From Spirochaetaceae bacterium (GTDB lineage: Bacteria > Spirochaetota > Spirochaetia > SZUA-6 > Bin103): DNA of 47,504 nt. Under the pieces are notes generated by a model that had not been told where the DNA came from, searched no databases, and was given only the letters and a program-made list of their open reading frames with translations. The position numbers were made by a program, and so were the translations under genes. Within the stretch, counting starts at the first letter, position 1, and the number at the start of each line of letters is the position of its first letter. This document shows, piece after piece, positions 1-8,406 of this stretch. The stretch spans positions 1-47,504 of the forward strand of contig JAPPKD010000005.1 of NCBI GenBank assembly GCA_028820215.1, in the 5' to 3' direction.

Positions 1-111
1 GCAAATCGGCGGACGCGCCTACTTTTTCTCCTCTCCTACACGAATAAGCCGGGATTCAAGCACTATCCCGATCACCTGCCCGCGATCCGGGCATTCGCGG
101 AGTCAGACTGA
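1..111 (+). CDS. C-terminal part of a DinB-like (ClbS/DfsB type) four-helix-bundle protein, cut by the window edge
   Basis: Frame 1 is open from the window edge to TGA at 109-111. Its last 18 residues (FKHYPDHLPAIRAFAESD) almost match the end of the intact DinB-like protein at 3153-3623 (FKHYPEHLPAIRALIESD), and the DNA is similarly close. Upstream of that match the residues do not resemble the corresponding part of the intact copy, which reads PWKVIAGNT there. Either this is a diverged paralogue or, as I think more likely, only the tail of a duplicated gene survives, fused to unrelated sequence. The family is a metal-site four-helix bundle; no function can be assigned from this piece. Confidence 0.45.
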   Translation, partial: ANRRTRLLFLLSYTNKPGFKHYPDHLPAIRAFAESD

Positions 112-175
112 TCTCACCGGTCCTCGGCCGGCGATCATCGGTCGGGCCGATCCCTGGGCCCTTATTCGGCCGGAG

Positions 176-1553
176 CTACCCAGCGCGCCACTGTAGAAGG
201 GCGGTCTCGAGCCCCTCGGCGAACGGCTGAAGGTCGCTTTCGGGACGCTCGGCCTCCAGGCGAGCGACGACGCGACAGATGTCGGCAGCATCGCGGTGCA
301 GGACCTCACCCAAGCCGCGAAGCTTCGACTTGGCGATCTCTGCAGGGCGATCAGACGCCGTGTCGTACACCGCGTCGAGCCGGTGCAACTGATTGGCGAG
401 CTCGCCCGGATCGACGCTCAGCCCCGCAGCCACGTACTCGGTGGCCTGCTGCAGACGTTCCCAGACCCAGACCTCGGGCGCATCGCGGCCAGGGAGAAAC
501 AGAGCAGGCACCTCGCGCCCGGCTCTGGCATGTATTCGGTCATCGATGCCGCTGTCGCGCTGGTCTCCGTCGAGGAGGAACACGAAGTTGTCGATCTGGC
601 CGAACTTGCGGAACGCACCGGCGTGCGCGGGAAACTCCTCAGCTCCCGTGTCCCGCCCGATGCGTACCGAGTCTCCTCTGATGCGCCGTTTGGGCACGAC
701 ATGATCGAGCACCCCCTGCGATATGGCCTCTGCCGCTTCGTCTTCACACAGCAGGTTGAGGGCATCCCGCTAGCGGCCGTACAGCGCGTTCTGCACCACG
801 TCGACGTGCGCCGGTTGTACCGTCACCCGACCGCTCTCGTCTCGATCCAGGAAAACCCGGCCGTTGACGGGCACCGAGTCCAACACCACCGGGCTGTGGG
901 TGGTGACGATGATCTGCAAGTCGTTGCGGAGCGCGAGTTGCTGCAACTGCAGCATCAGCAGTTGCTGTACCCAGGGATGCAGCCCCGCCTCGACCTCGTC
1001 AATCAACACCAGCGCCCCGTTTCACCGGGCAATCTCCTGCGCCAGCCGTAGGATGGCGCACTCAGCCACGACATGTTGAGCACGCCGCGCACCTCGGAGG
1101 GGTTGCGGAGGTTGCTGAGCGTCCGCAAATAGACCGGCCGCTCCGGTTGCCGGCCGTTCTTGCGCCCAGAAAGCTGCGGTTCCATCCCTTGGCACGCCGC
1201 CAGCGCATGGAGCGGCGACCGTCCGGCGTGGTGTAGTCGAACTCGACGATCACCTCGCGCTTCTCGTCCTCGCGAGCGCCGTGTCGGGGGCGATAGTCGG
1301 GAAACAGAGTCGACGGCACGAAGTCCTTGACCCCGGCGCCCGGCACCCGGTAGGCGCACGCCGCCGCGAACAGGACGGTCGACTTGCCGCTGGCGTTGCC
1401 GCCCGCAATCACGCTCACCGGATAGTCGAGCACCACTCGCAGATCATCGATCCCGCGAATTCCCCGCAGGTGAATCTCCGCAAGGAAGTGGGGCAGATGC
1501 AGCTACTTGCCCTGCAACTGCTGCCAGAGGTCACCGAAGCGGCGTTCGATCAC
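176..1553 (-). pseudogene. Decayed OLD-like AAA ATPase with C-terminal TOPRIM-like domain
   Basis: Reading from GTG at 1553, the pieces line up as one ATPase: IHLRGIRGIDDLRVVLDYPV, Walker A GGNASGKST (about 1390-1420), a middle region (YLRTLSNLRNPSEVRGVL), Walker B with signature LIDEVEAGLHP (about 980-1010), the H-loop VTTHSP, then a C-terminal part with NLLCEDEAAEAI and FVFLLDGDQ that looks TOPRIM-like. The frame is broken five times: TAG at 1503-1505, a frameshift near 1165, another near 1070, TGA at 1022-1024 and TAG at 770-772. The final stop is TAG at 176-178. OLD-family proteins combine an ABC-type ATPase with a TOPRIM nuclease and often act in phage defence. The lesions are seen directly; calling them inactivating is inference, but five independent breaks leave little doubt. 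An intact, different ATPase/TOPRIM-like pair lies at 7225-9017. Confidence 0.85.
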
Positions 1554-2004
1554 GGGTTGACCTCACCAATTTTCGGGATGGTCGACACGCGGGCAGTCTA
1601 TGCCACCCGGCGGCATGCGTGTACGCCCGTCCGGACAGGAGCCAAGTGGGCTGACGCGAATGATGCGGGCAACGATGGCACTACGGATCTCAGATCGACG
1701 CTCCGTCCCATGCCGGCCGGCAATCCGTGCTTGACGACCCGTTCGGAGTCAGGCATGTTCATCCTACATTCGCCCCCTGGCAGTACGCCCTGCTCCCAGT
1801 TTCCGACTGGCGACCATGAGCATGGCCGATCCCAAGGGGCTTTTTCTTGGCCGTTCGGCCCCTATTCGTGTGCCCCTGTTGCTGAATCGCGGCCTACTCA
1901 ACCAGCGACAGAACACCCTCCGCATGCGCAGCACCGTCCCCCGAACAAGCTGAACCCCATCGCCAAGGATGACGGCCATCGGAGGCGGGGCGACCTGCCT
2001 TCCG
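1554..2004. other. Intergenic stretch without recognisable gene
   Basis: About 450 bases between the decayed ATPase and the HicB-like gene. Open frames exist on both strands, but their translations are low-complexity Arg/Pro/Ser-rich and show no family features. A short self-complementary patch around 1829-1863 (CCAAG/CTTGG flanking a T-run, nested with GGGGC/GCCCC) does not form a convincing terminator. It is probably decayed accessory DNA. Confidence 0.5.
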
Positions 2005-2244
2005 TCAGCTCGACGGCCCTAGCGATTCGGCAATATGTCTACCAATCGTCGGTGGCGGCAGTGCCCTGTTTTCCCGAGAGGCGATCTCCAACCACTCATC
2101 GACGATCTGACAGAGTTGCCGATACACCTCCACCTCATCGTCGCCATGGCAACAAGGACCGATGATCCCGGGGCAATAGCCGACGAAACACCGGTCTTCA
2201 TCAGACCACTCGACGATCTTGATGTACTTTGCGCTATCCGTCAC
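2005..2244 (-). CDS. Orphan HicB-like antitoxin-family protein
   Basis: The 79-residue product reads KYIKIVEWSDEDRCFVGYCP, then a GDDEVEVYRQLC segment and a helical end. This is the partial RNase H-like fold of HicB-family antitoxins, which neutralise the HicA mRNA interferase and often autoregulate. The frame runs further upstream (ATG at 2262, longest start 2292). I prefer GTG at 2244 because GGGAGG lies about 9 bases before it and because family members begin close to the KYIKIVEW strand. No HicA-type partner (short, double-stranded-RNA-binding-like) is found on either side, so it is an orphan or serves another partner. It is transcribed away from the PhyH gene at 2328. Confidence 0.7.
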   Translation of the reverse strand: MTDSAKYIKIVEWSDEDRCFVGYCPGIIGPCCHGDDEVEVYRQLCQIVDEWLEIASRENRALPPPTIGRHIAESLGPSS

Positions 2245-2327
2245 GTCGAGACCCCTCCCCATGGCCACATGCTTGACCACCGCGGTCGACACTCGACCTA
2301 ATCATGGAACCTTGGACGGAGCATGCC

Positions 2328-3116
2328 ATGGCGCGCCCTGACCTTTCGATCGTCCCGGAGCGGCTGAACCCCGAGCTCACGCCCGAGCTGGAGCAGGAGG
2401 TGCGCTTCTTCCAGAAGTGGGGGTACCTGATCGTCGATGACGCGATCACCCCGGAGCAGATCGAGATCCTGCGCGACGCCATGGACGACGCCGACTCGCG
2501 CGAGACCTTCGGATGGAATGGGGAGCCCAACCCGGGGCCGACCGGCAGCCTCTTCAGGGAGCTGCTGGAGGAGGATGACCGTTTCGCCTTCCTGCTCGAC
2601 CATCCGCCGGTCCTCACCCGCATGAAGGCCATTCTCGGCAACGCGGTCCAACTCCACAGCGCCACCGGACGCGTCACGCCGCCCGGCACGCCGGAGCAGA
2701 ACTGGCACCGCGACGGGCCGTGGCCGCAGGATCCGGACGGCACGCCGTTCGGGTCGATTCCGGGGCAGGTCAACTGCGGCTACTACCTGGACGAGCTGAC
2801 CATGGACAACGGCCCCATCGTCATCCTCCCCGGCAGCCACCGGGCGATCTTCAGGCCGCCGAAGGACAGTCCCGTGGAGTTCCCGGACGAGCTGTACGTG
2901 CTGGCCAAGCCGGGGCAGGCGGTGCTGTTCAGCGGCTGGCTCTACCACCGGGGAGCGGCCAACAACTCCGCCGCGAAGCGGCGGGTGTGCCTGATGTGCT
3001 ACCAGAACGCCTGGATGAAGTCGCGCGAGACCTTCGACGGGCCGAAGATGACGGCCCTGCGCGAGAACGGCACGCCGGAGCAGAAGCTGCTGCTCGGCGG
3101 GATCCCTCGCTGGTGA
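2328..3116 (+). CDS. Phytanoyl-CoA dioxygenase (PhyH) family Fe(II)/2-oxoglutarate oxygenase
   Basis: The 262-residue protein has the PhyH double-stranded beta-helix. The iron ligands are visible as H127-x-D129 in NWHRDGPWP and H207 in LYHRGAANNS; an arginine pair a few residues on (AAKRR) is the likely 2-oxoglutarate anchor. Members hydroxylate or halogenate small molecules with Fe(II) and 2-oxoglutarate; the substrate cannot be read from sequence. I chose ATG 2328 over the in-frame ATG 2304 because GGAG (2318-2321) sits 6 bases before it. The DinB-like gene follows 36 bases downstream, and a scrambled remnant of this PhyH sequence lies just beyond it, so the pair seems to have been duplicated once. 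A distant second PhyH enzyme is at 15316-16215. Confidence 0.9.
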   Translation: MARPDLSIVPERLNPELTPELEQEVRFFQKWGYLIVDDAITPEQIEILRDAMDDADSRETFGWNGEPNPGPTGSLFRELLEEDDRFAFLLDHPPVLTRMKAILGNAVQLHSATGRVTPPGTPEQNWHRDGPWPQDPDGTPFGSIPGQVNCGYYLDELTMDNGPIVILPGSHRAIFRPPKDSPVEFPDELYVLAKPGQAVLFSGWLYHRGAANNSAAKRRVCLMCYQNAWMKSRETFDGPKMTALRENGTPEQKLLLGGIPRW

Positions 3117-3152
3117 CGGGAATGAGATGCCGATCGGAGGCACCCGGATAGA

Positions 3153-3623
3153 ATGAACAAGCGTGAGGTGATTTCGAGGGTCAAGGCCGAACGGGCTCGC
3201 TGGAACGCACTCGTGGCGCAGATCGACGACGACCGCATGCGGGAACCTGGGGCCGGCGGGGGCTGGTCCGGGAAGGACATCGTCGCCCACGTGATCTGGT
3301 ACGAGCGGGAGATGGTGGGTATGTTGAAGTCCCGCTTCCTGGCCGGATCCGACCTGTGGGCGCGTCCCGTTCACGAGCGTAACTCGGCCGTGCACGAAGA
3401 GATCAAGGACCTCACACTGCAAGAAGTGCGTGCGTGGGATGACCGGACATTCGCGGCATTGATCGAGCAGTTGGAACTGGTCCCGGAGGACGGGTACGTC
3501 GACGCCGCGTACTTCGAGCGCATGCCCGGCGAGTGGGTTCCTTGGAAGGTAATCGCCGGAAACACATTCAAACACTATCCCGAGCACTTGCCCGCGATCC
3601 GGGCACTGATCGAGTCAGATTGA
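3153..3623 (+). CDS. DinB-like / ClbS-DfsB family four-helix-bundle protein
   Basis: The 156-residue, mostly helical protein begins MNKREVISRVKAERARWNAL and has WSGKDIVAHVIWYE in the first third and PWKVIAGNTFKHYPEHLPAI at the end. This is the pattern of the DfsB/ClbS branch of the DinB-like superfamily, where helix-borne histidines can bind a metal. Members include the colibactin self-resistance protein ClbS and thiol transferase-like enzymes; many have no known role. It follows the PhyH gene by 36 bases and is probably co-transcribed with it. GGAGG at 3136-3140 is somewhat far from the ATG. The tail is nearly repeated at 55-111. Confidence 0.8.
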   Translation: MNKREVISRVKAERARWNALVAQIDDDRMREPGAGGGWSGKDIVAHVIWYEREMVGMLKSRFLAGSDLWARPVHERNSAVHEEIKDLTLQEVRAWDDRTFAALIEQLELVPEDGYVDAAYFERMPGEWVPWKVIAGNTFKHYPEHLPAIRALIESD

Positions 3624-3700
3624 TCCCGATCAGAACTGGCACCGACAGCCTGGTGGAGTTCCCGAACGAGCTGCTTGGCGCGATCCCTCGCTGGTGGCGC
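3624..3700 (+). pseudogene. Shredded remnant of a PhyH gene
   Basis: Three short patches match separate parts of the PhyH gene at 2328-3116, in the same order. AGAACTGGCACCG near 3630 matches the iron-site segment QNWHR. GTGGAGTTCCCGAACGAGCTG near 3653-3673 matches VEFPDEL. GCGATCCCTCGCTGGTGG near 3679-3696 matches the C-terminal GIPRW. The sequence between the patches is deleted. This is what remains of a second PhyH copy after internal deletions, sitting directly after the DinB-like gene. Confidence 0.65.
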
Positions 3701-3701
3701 C

Positions 3702-4091
3702 ATGCCTGACATGGTGAGGCTTCGCCAGCCCGTCGCTCCCGGTGAGACCGTGACGCTGGCAGGTGGCGAGCCGGCCGTCGTCTTGCGCCTTTCCCCGACC
3801 GTGCCGGCCGAGGCATACGAAGCGATCGTCACCACGGCCACGCCGCGGTGCCTCCCCTGCGACGAGTACAACACCAGATACTCCGGCGGGCGCTGGCTTT
3901 GTCCGGCGTGCAGCCGCACGATCCGCCGCGAGGACCTGCGCGAGTGGGCGATCCGCTACATGATCAACCTGGGCAGATTCGGCGATCCCATGGGCGGATC
4001 TCACGAGGCTTGGAGCAAGTGGTGGGTCGAATGGGAGGAGGGGATTCGCGCGGACGCGGACGCCGCCGAACGGCTCGTCAACAGCCTCTGA
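3702..4091 (+). CDS. Small zinc-ribbon protein of unknown function
   Basis: The 129-residue protein has two CxxC knuckles, C50-LP-C53 and C67-PA-C70, 13 residues apart, which is a classic four-cysteine zinc ribbon. Before it lies a beta-rich stretch (ETVTLAGGEPAVVLRL), and after it an acidic, tryptophan-rich tail (EAWSKWWVEWEEG). I do not recognise the family. ATG 3702 is used; a TTG extension to 3675 would read into the PhyH remnant and is less likely. The gene converges on the sialidase-like gene with 24 bases between stops. The zinc ribbon suggests nucleic acid or protein binding, but that is inference only. Confidence 0.6.
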   Translation: MPDMVRLRQPVAPGETVTLAGGEPAVVLRLSPTVPAEAYEAIVTTATPRCLPCDEYNTRYSGGRWLCPACSRTIRREDLREWAIRYMINLGRFGDPMGGSHEAWSKWWVEWEEGIRADADAAERLVNSL

Positions 4092-4115
4092 GAGACCTCC
4101 TGAACTGCTCGTCTC

Positions 4116-5183
4116 TCAGGAGTCGAGAATCCACGCCACCGGAACGATGGCGGCATTGAGGTCGATGCCGGTTCTGATGAAGCGGTTCCAGTCCCGATCC
4201 TCGACCTGCAGGTAGGTCACCACCGCGTTGCCGGCGCTCGTGAACGTGCAGCCGATGTTGGTCAGCTCGTACTCGCCGGTGGCGATGTCGCCGATGCGTC
4301 GCCAGCTCCTGCACTCGTCGGTGGAGAGGGCCATGGACAGCGGGCGCCTGCGGCCGAAGTGGTGGTGCTCGGGCTCGTAGATGCTGTCGTTCCAGATGAG
4401 GAGCAGCGTGTCCGTGCCCGGGATCCGGCAGAGGCAGGTGCCCGACTCCGGGGCCTTCAGGCCGGTGGTCTGCGGCAGGCACCAGGTGTCGCCGCCGTCG
4501 TCGGAGTAGGACAGGAACACCGCACCCAACTGGGTGCGCAGCGACATGTAGATCCGGCCGCTGTCGACCTCGGCCAGGGACGCCTCCATGGCGCCGCGCA
4601 GCGGCAGGTCCACGGTTCCCCGCGAGCGCCGCCAGCTCCTGCCGTCGTCCTCGCTGAGCCAGCACCACGCGCTGTTGTGCTGGCTGAACTGGCCGCCCGT
4701 GCCGCCGTGGCACGGCACGAGCAGCCGGCCGGAGGAGAGGACGACGATGTCGACCGCTCCTCCCTGCAGCCATTGCCCCGGCGAACGCTCCCACACGGTG
4801 CCGATCTGCGTGAAGGTCTGCCCTTCATCCTCGGACCGGTACGTGCACATGGTCGTGCTGCTCTCCGAGTGGGCGCGCAGGCAGATCATGAGGAGCTCGC
4901 CCGCGGGCAGCCGCACGATCGCCGGCGAGTGTACGTTCATGTCGCCGGGCGGGATGTCGACGACCATGCGCTCGCCGCCCCAGGTGAGCCCCTGGTCGGC
5001 GGAGGTCTTGGCGTGGATCCGGCAGGGGGCGAGGTCGGCGCCGCCGTCGGCGGTCGCCTCGTACTTGTGCCAGAGCACCAGCAGCTCGCCGTTGTTCAGC
5101 TCGATCACGCTCGCGGTATCGTTGCGCGGATTCGCCGGCCCCGACTTCGCGATCGTCGAGTAGCGGATCTCCTGAGGGTTCAT
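4116..5183 (-). CDS. BNR/Asp-box sialidase-like six-bladed propeller protein
   Basis: The 355-residue protein carries five Asp-box motifs (S/T-x-D-x-G-x-T-W/F) at about residues 61-68 (SADQGLTW), 117-124 (SEDEGQTF), 177-184 (SEDDGRSW), 227-234 (SDDGGDTW) and 287-294 (STDECRSW, glycine lost). This is the repeat pattern of exo-alpha-sialidase-type propellers. Many members cleave sialic acid or other sugars and others are non-enzymatic. There is no signal peptide (MNPQEIRYST), so it would act in the cytoplasm. An arginine triad cannot be assigned with certainty. It is divergent from the MDR dehydrogenase at 5255, sharing a short 5184-5254 promoter region, and could belong to a glycan pathway with the epimerase downstream. 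Confidence 0.85.
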   Translation of the reverse strand: MNPQEIRYSTIAKSGPANPRNDTASVIELNNGELLVLWHKYEATADGGADLAPCRIHAKTSADQGLTWGGERMVVDIPPGDMNVHSPAIVRLPAGELLMICLRAHSESSTTMCTYRSEDEGQTFTQIGTVWERSPGQWLQGGAVDIVVLSSGRLLVPCHGGTGGQFSQHNSAWCWLSEDDGRSWRRSRGTVDLPLRGAMEASLAEVDSGRIYMSLRTQLGAVFLSYSDDGGDTWCLPQTTGLKAPESGTCLCRIPGTDTLLLIWNDSIYEPEHHHFGRRRPLSMALSTDECRSWRRIGDIATGEYELTNIGCTFTSAGNAVVTYLQVEDRDWNRFIRTGIDLNAAIVPVAWILDS

Positions 5184-5254
5184 GTCCCATGCCTACCAGA
5201 AACGGGCGCGGGACTCCATACCGCTCGGGAGCGGAGCCGGCACGGAGGATGAGC

Positions 5255-6249
5255 GTGGCACAGACCGAGGCAGCGGTCTTCGTCGACGTCGGCAGGGCGG
5301 CGTTCGAGCGGGTCGAGGTGAGCGATCCCGGGCCGGGCCAGGTGCAGGTGCGCACCCGCTTCTCTACCATCAGCGCCGGGACCGAGGGGTGGATCCTGCA
5401 CGACCGCTTCACCTGGAACCCCACCAGCTACCCTGCGTGCCCGGCTACCAGCGGGTCGGCACCGTCAAGGCGCTGGGGCCGGGCGTCGGCGGCTGGTCGG
5501 TCGGGGACCGGGTGATGGCGACCCGCAGCGACTGGTCGGGCAGACCGGCGGCGCGGTCCGGGGCGCACGCCGCGGTCGGGAACACGCTGGCCTCGGAGCT
5601 CTTCGCCCTGCCCGGCGAGGTCGGCGACGTCGATGCCTCGGGGCTGGTGGTGGCGCAGGTCGGCTACAACGCTGCCAGTCGCGCCCGCATCGACCCGGCC
5701 GACCCGGTGGTGGTGTACGGCGACGGCCTGATCGGGCAGTGCGCGGCGCAGGCCGCCCGTGCCCGCGGCGCCCACGTGATCCTGGTCGGCCACCGCGCCG
5801 AGCGCCTGGAGCTGGCCGCCGCTCACAGCGCGGACGCGGTCGTCAACGGCCACGGCGGCGAGGTGGTCGAGGCGGTCCGGCGCGCGGCCGGGGCCGAGCA
5901 CGTCACGGCGGTCCTGGACTCCGTGCAGCGGGAGGAGGCGCAGCGGCAGTACACACCCCTGTTGGCGCGCGGCGAGGGGCAGATCGTCTACTGCGGCTTC
6001 ACTCCGGGGACGGTGTGGGCGGACATGGCGCTGTTGCAGCAACGCGAGTTGACGGCGCACTTCGTCTCCGGCTGGACGCGGCCGCGGATGGAGGCGACGT
6101 TGGACCTGATGGCGCGCGGGCAGCTCAGGCTGGAGCCCCTGGTCACCCACCTGGTCCTCGCCTCCCAGGCGCCGGAGATGTACCGCATGATCGCCGCGAA
6201 GACGGAGCCGTTCCTGGGCATCACCCTGGACTGGGAGCGCACCGGATGA
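5255..6249 (+). pseudogene. Medium-chain (MDR) zinc-type alcohol dehydrogenase-like gene with a one-base frameshift
   Basis: The N-terminal part (QTEAAVFVDVGRAAFERVEV ... STISAGTEGWIL) and the rest (CVPGYQRVGTVKALGPG ... VVYGDGLIGQCAAQA ... TLDWERTG) are in different frames. They join perfectly if one C is restored in the CCC run at 5431-5433, giving TSYP-CVPGYQR. The whole protein would be about 331 residues: a GroES-like domain followed by a Rossmann domain with GDGLIG. The usual catalytic cysteine is replaced by the SAGTE loop, as in BchC-like MDR proteins. GGAGG at 5244-5248 favours GTG 5255 (6-base spacing) over ATG 5249. The stop overlaps the epimerase start (ATGA). It may be a real lesion or an assembly error, since everything else is intact. 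Confidence 0.85.
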
Positions 6250-7139
6250 AGGTCCTGATCACCGGCGCCACCGGCTTCATCGGCCGCAACCTGATGCGCG
6301 AGCTGGAGCCGGACCACGAGCTGCGCCTGCTCGATCAAGCCCGGCCCGAGGAGGCGACGATGTTCGCGGGCACCACCCGGCTGGTCGCGCCGTTCGCGAC
6401 GGACTGGCCGTTCGTGCAGGCCGACATCACCGACGAGGAGGCGATGCTGGCGGCCATGGACGGCATGGACGCGGTCATCCACCTGGCGGGAGAGCCGCGC
6501 GGGCTGCCGGAGATCGGCGTGGCGACCTTCCGCGACAACGCGCTGGGCACCTTCGTGGCCATCGACACGGCGCGGCGCGCCGGCGTCCGGCGCTTCTTCT
6601 GCGCGTCGAGCATCAACGCCTTCGGCACCTTCCACTGGCGCCTCGGCGGCCGGCCCGTCCCCTACACCAAGATGCCGCTGGACGAGGCGTTCGATCCCGT
6701 CCCGGAGGACCCGTACAGCCTGAGCAAGCTGGTCAACGAGAAGACCTGCGCGGCCTACCACCGCGCCTACGGCATGACCACGGCGGCATTCCGCTTCGCC
6801 GGCGTCTGGTCGGAGGAGCGCTACCGGGAGAAGCTGGCCGAGGGCCCGCCGCCCACGGAGGCGTGGTCGGACCTGCTCTACCAGTGGGTGCACGTGGACG
6901 ACGTCGTCCGCGGCCTGCGGCTGGCGCTGGAGGCCCCGGACCTGCCCGGCTTCGGCGTCTACACGCTGGCCGCCGGGGACACCCAGTGCCCGGAGCCGAC
7001 CATGGAGCTGCTGGCCCGCTTCCGGCCGGACCTGGCCGCGACGGTCGATCCTCCCCTGCCCGGCCGCACCCCGCTGCTGTCCATCGACCGGGCGCGGCGC
7101 ACCTTCGGCTACTCCCCGACTCGCCGCCTCGGACCGTAG
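6246..7139 (+). CDS. NAD(P)-dependent epimerase/dehydratase (extended SDR)
   Basis: The 297-residue protein opens with a Rossmann fold with GATGFIG at residues 7-13 (TGxxGxxG type). The catalytic serine is at 121/122 (CASSINAFG) and the active-site Y157-SLS-K161 is intact. This is the extended short-chain dehydrogenase family that epimerises, dehydrates or reduces nucleotide sugars and lactones; the substrate is not readable. The start overlaps the MDR dehydrogenase stop (ATGA at 6246-6249), implying translational coupling and a shared pathway. There is no signal peptide. The likely context is sugar or sugar-acid conversion together with the dehydrogenase. Confidence 0.9.
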   Translation: MKVLITGATGFIGRNLMRELEPDHELRLLDQARPEEATMFAGTTRLVAPFATDWPFVQADITDEEAMLAAMDGMDAVIHLAGEPRGLPEIGVATFRDNALGTFVAIDTARRAGVRRFFCASSINAFGTFHWRLGGRPVPYTKMPLDEAFDPVPEDPYSLSKLVNEKTCAAYHRAYGMTTAAFRFAGVWSEERYREKLAEGPPPTEAWSDLLYQWVHVDDVVRGLRLALEAPDLPGFGVYTLAAGDTQCPEPTMELLARFRPDLAATVDPPLPGRTPLLSIDRARRTFGYSPTRRLGP

Positions 7140-7224
7140 CGGTTACCGTGAGTAGCACAGCGATGCACCTCGAACCCGCGGTGGCGCTGGACGAGCAGAA
7201 TATGGCATCGTGTGAGGAAGGGCC

Positions 7225-8406
7225 GTGATAACCATACGGGAGTTGCGACTCGATGGCTTTCTGTCGTTCCCGCCCGATTCCCCAGCGTTCGAGTTGCGTG
7301 GGCTGAACGTGCTGATCGGACCAAACGGATCCGGCAAATCGAACCTGATTGAAGCTCTAGAGCTTCTCTCGGATGCACCTCGCAACCTTGCAGCCAATGT
7401 GCGGGTTGGCGGAGGCTCTGCCGAATGGCTCTGGAAAGGCCTCCCTCGGACTGAGTCAACGGAGCTCGATGTGGTGCTGTCGGAAGGCACGCCGACCGGC
7501 CGGCCCTTGAGATATAGGCTCGTGTTCACTCCAGTTCAGGGCCGCCTGGAGATCGTCGATGAATCCATAGAGGAGCTGGAGCCGGAACCAAGTAAGCCGG
7601 ACGTGTACTTCTATTACCGCTTTCAGCGCGGGAATCCGATGCTGAATGTCTTGGATCACGAGGGAAACAGATTCAGGAGAAGCCTTCAGCGTCAGGACTT
7701 GCTGCCTGATCAATCCGTGCTAGCGCAGCGAAAAGACCCTGATCAGTATCCCGAAGTCACGTGGACGGGTGGCAGGTTCGGGGCGATCCTCACCTTCCGC
7801 GAGTGGACGTTCGGTCGCGAATGCCCCCTTCGTCAGCCACAACCAGCGGACCTTCCAGAAGACCGCCTACTTCCGGATAGCCGAAACCTAGCGTTGGTAC
7901 TAAACCACATTGAACATTCGGGAAGCAGCCGAATGAACGAGCTTCTCAGGCAGTTCTTTCCGCGCTTCGAACGGATTTCGACCAAGGTGTCCGGTGGCAC
8001 GGTGCAGTTCTATCTGCATGAGTCGGGCTTCAGCGCGCCGATCCCGGCAACCAGACTGTCCGATGGCACTATTCGATTCGTCGCCCTACTCGCGACGCTG
8101 CTTTCCCCATCTCCACCACCGCTTGTATGTATCGAGGAGCCGGAGCTCGGATTGCACCCGGACGCGGTAGCGCTACTCGCCGACCTGCTGATTGAAGCGT
8201 CGGAGAGGATGCAACTCGTGGTCACGACACACTCCGACGCCCTGGTGTCCGCACTCACCGGTCATCCGGATGCCATCGTCGCCTGCGAACGCATAGGGCC
8301 GGGCACCGTATTGCGGCGCCTGGAGCCCGAGAAACTGGCGGAGTGGTTAGACGAGTATCGGCTGGGCGACCTGTGGCGAATGGGCGAGCTCGGGGCCAAC
8401 CCGTGA
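7225..8406 (+). CDS. AAA (ABC/RecF-like) ATPase of a two-gene ATPase + DUF4276 module
   Basis: The 393-residue protein has Walker A GPNGSGKS (32-39), an ABC-like signature LSDGT (278-282), Walker B LVCIEEPELGLHP (300-312) and an H-loop TTHSD (334-338). It is a single-chain AAA_21-type ATPase with a long variable insert at residues 50-270. The start is GTG 7225 behind GAGGAAGG. The stop overlaps the next gene (GTGA at 8403-8406), so the two are made together. Such ATPases pair with TOPRIM-like effectors in OLD, PARIS and RloAB-like defence systems; that role here is inference. Local base composition is lower in GC than in the metabolic genes on either side, hinting at transfer. Confidence 0.9.
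   Translation: MITIRELRLDGFLSFPPDSPAFELRGLNVLIGPNGSGKSNLIEALELLSDAPRNLAANVRVGGGSAEWLWKGLPRTESTELDVVLSEGTPTGRPLRYRLVFTPVQGRLEIVDESIEELEPEPSKPDVYFYYRFQRGNPMLNVLDHEGNRFRRSLQRQDLLPDQSVLAQRKDPDQYPEVTWTGGRFGAILTFREWTFGRECPLRQPQPADLPEDRLLPDSRNLALVLNHIEHSGSSRMNELLRQFFPRFERISTKVSGGTVQFYLHESGFSAPIPATRLSDGTIRFVALLATLLSPSPPPLVCIEEPELGLHPDAVALLADLLIEASERMQLVVTTHSDALVSALTGHPDAIVACERIGPGTVLRRLEPEKLAEWLDEYRLGDLWRMGELGANP

Noticed and set aside
770..1505. Two in-frame TAG codons in the OLD-like gene as possible recoding (pyrrolysine or suppressor)
   Set aside because: A TGA and two frameshifts interrupt the same gene, and TAG is used as a normal stop at 176-178. Decay is the simpler reading.
1829..1863. Hairpin with T-run resembling a rho-independent terminator
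   Set aside because: The T-run lies in the loop and the stem alternatives are only 4-6 bp; no gene end is next to it.
1281..2165. 294-codon plus-strand frame
   Set aside because: Antisense to the ATPase pseudogene, then Pro/Arg/His-rich low-complexity translation with no recognisable domain.
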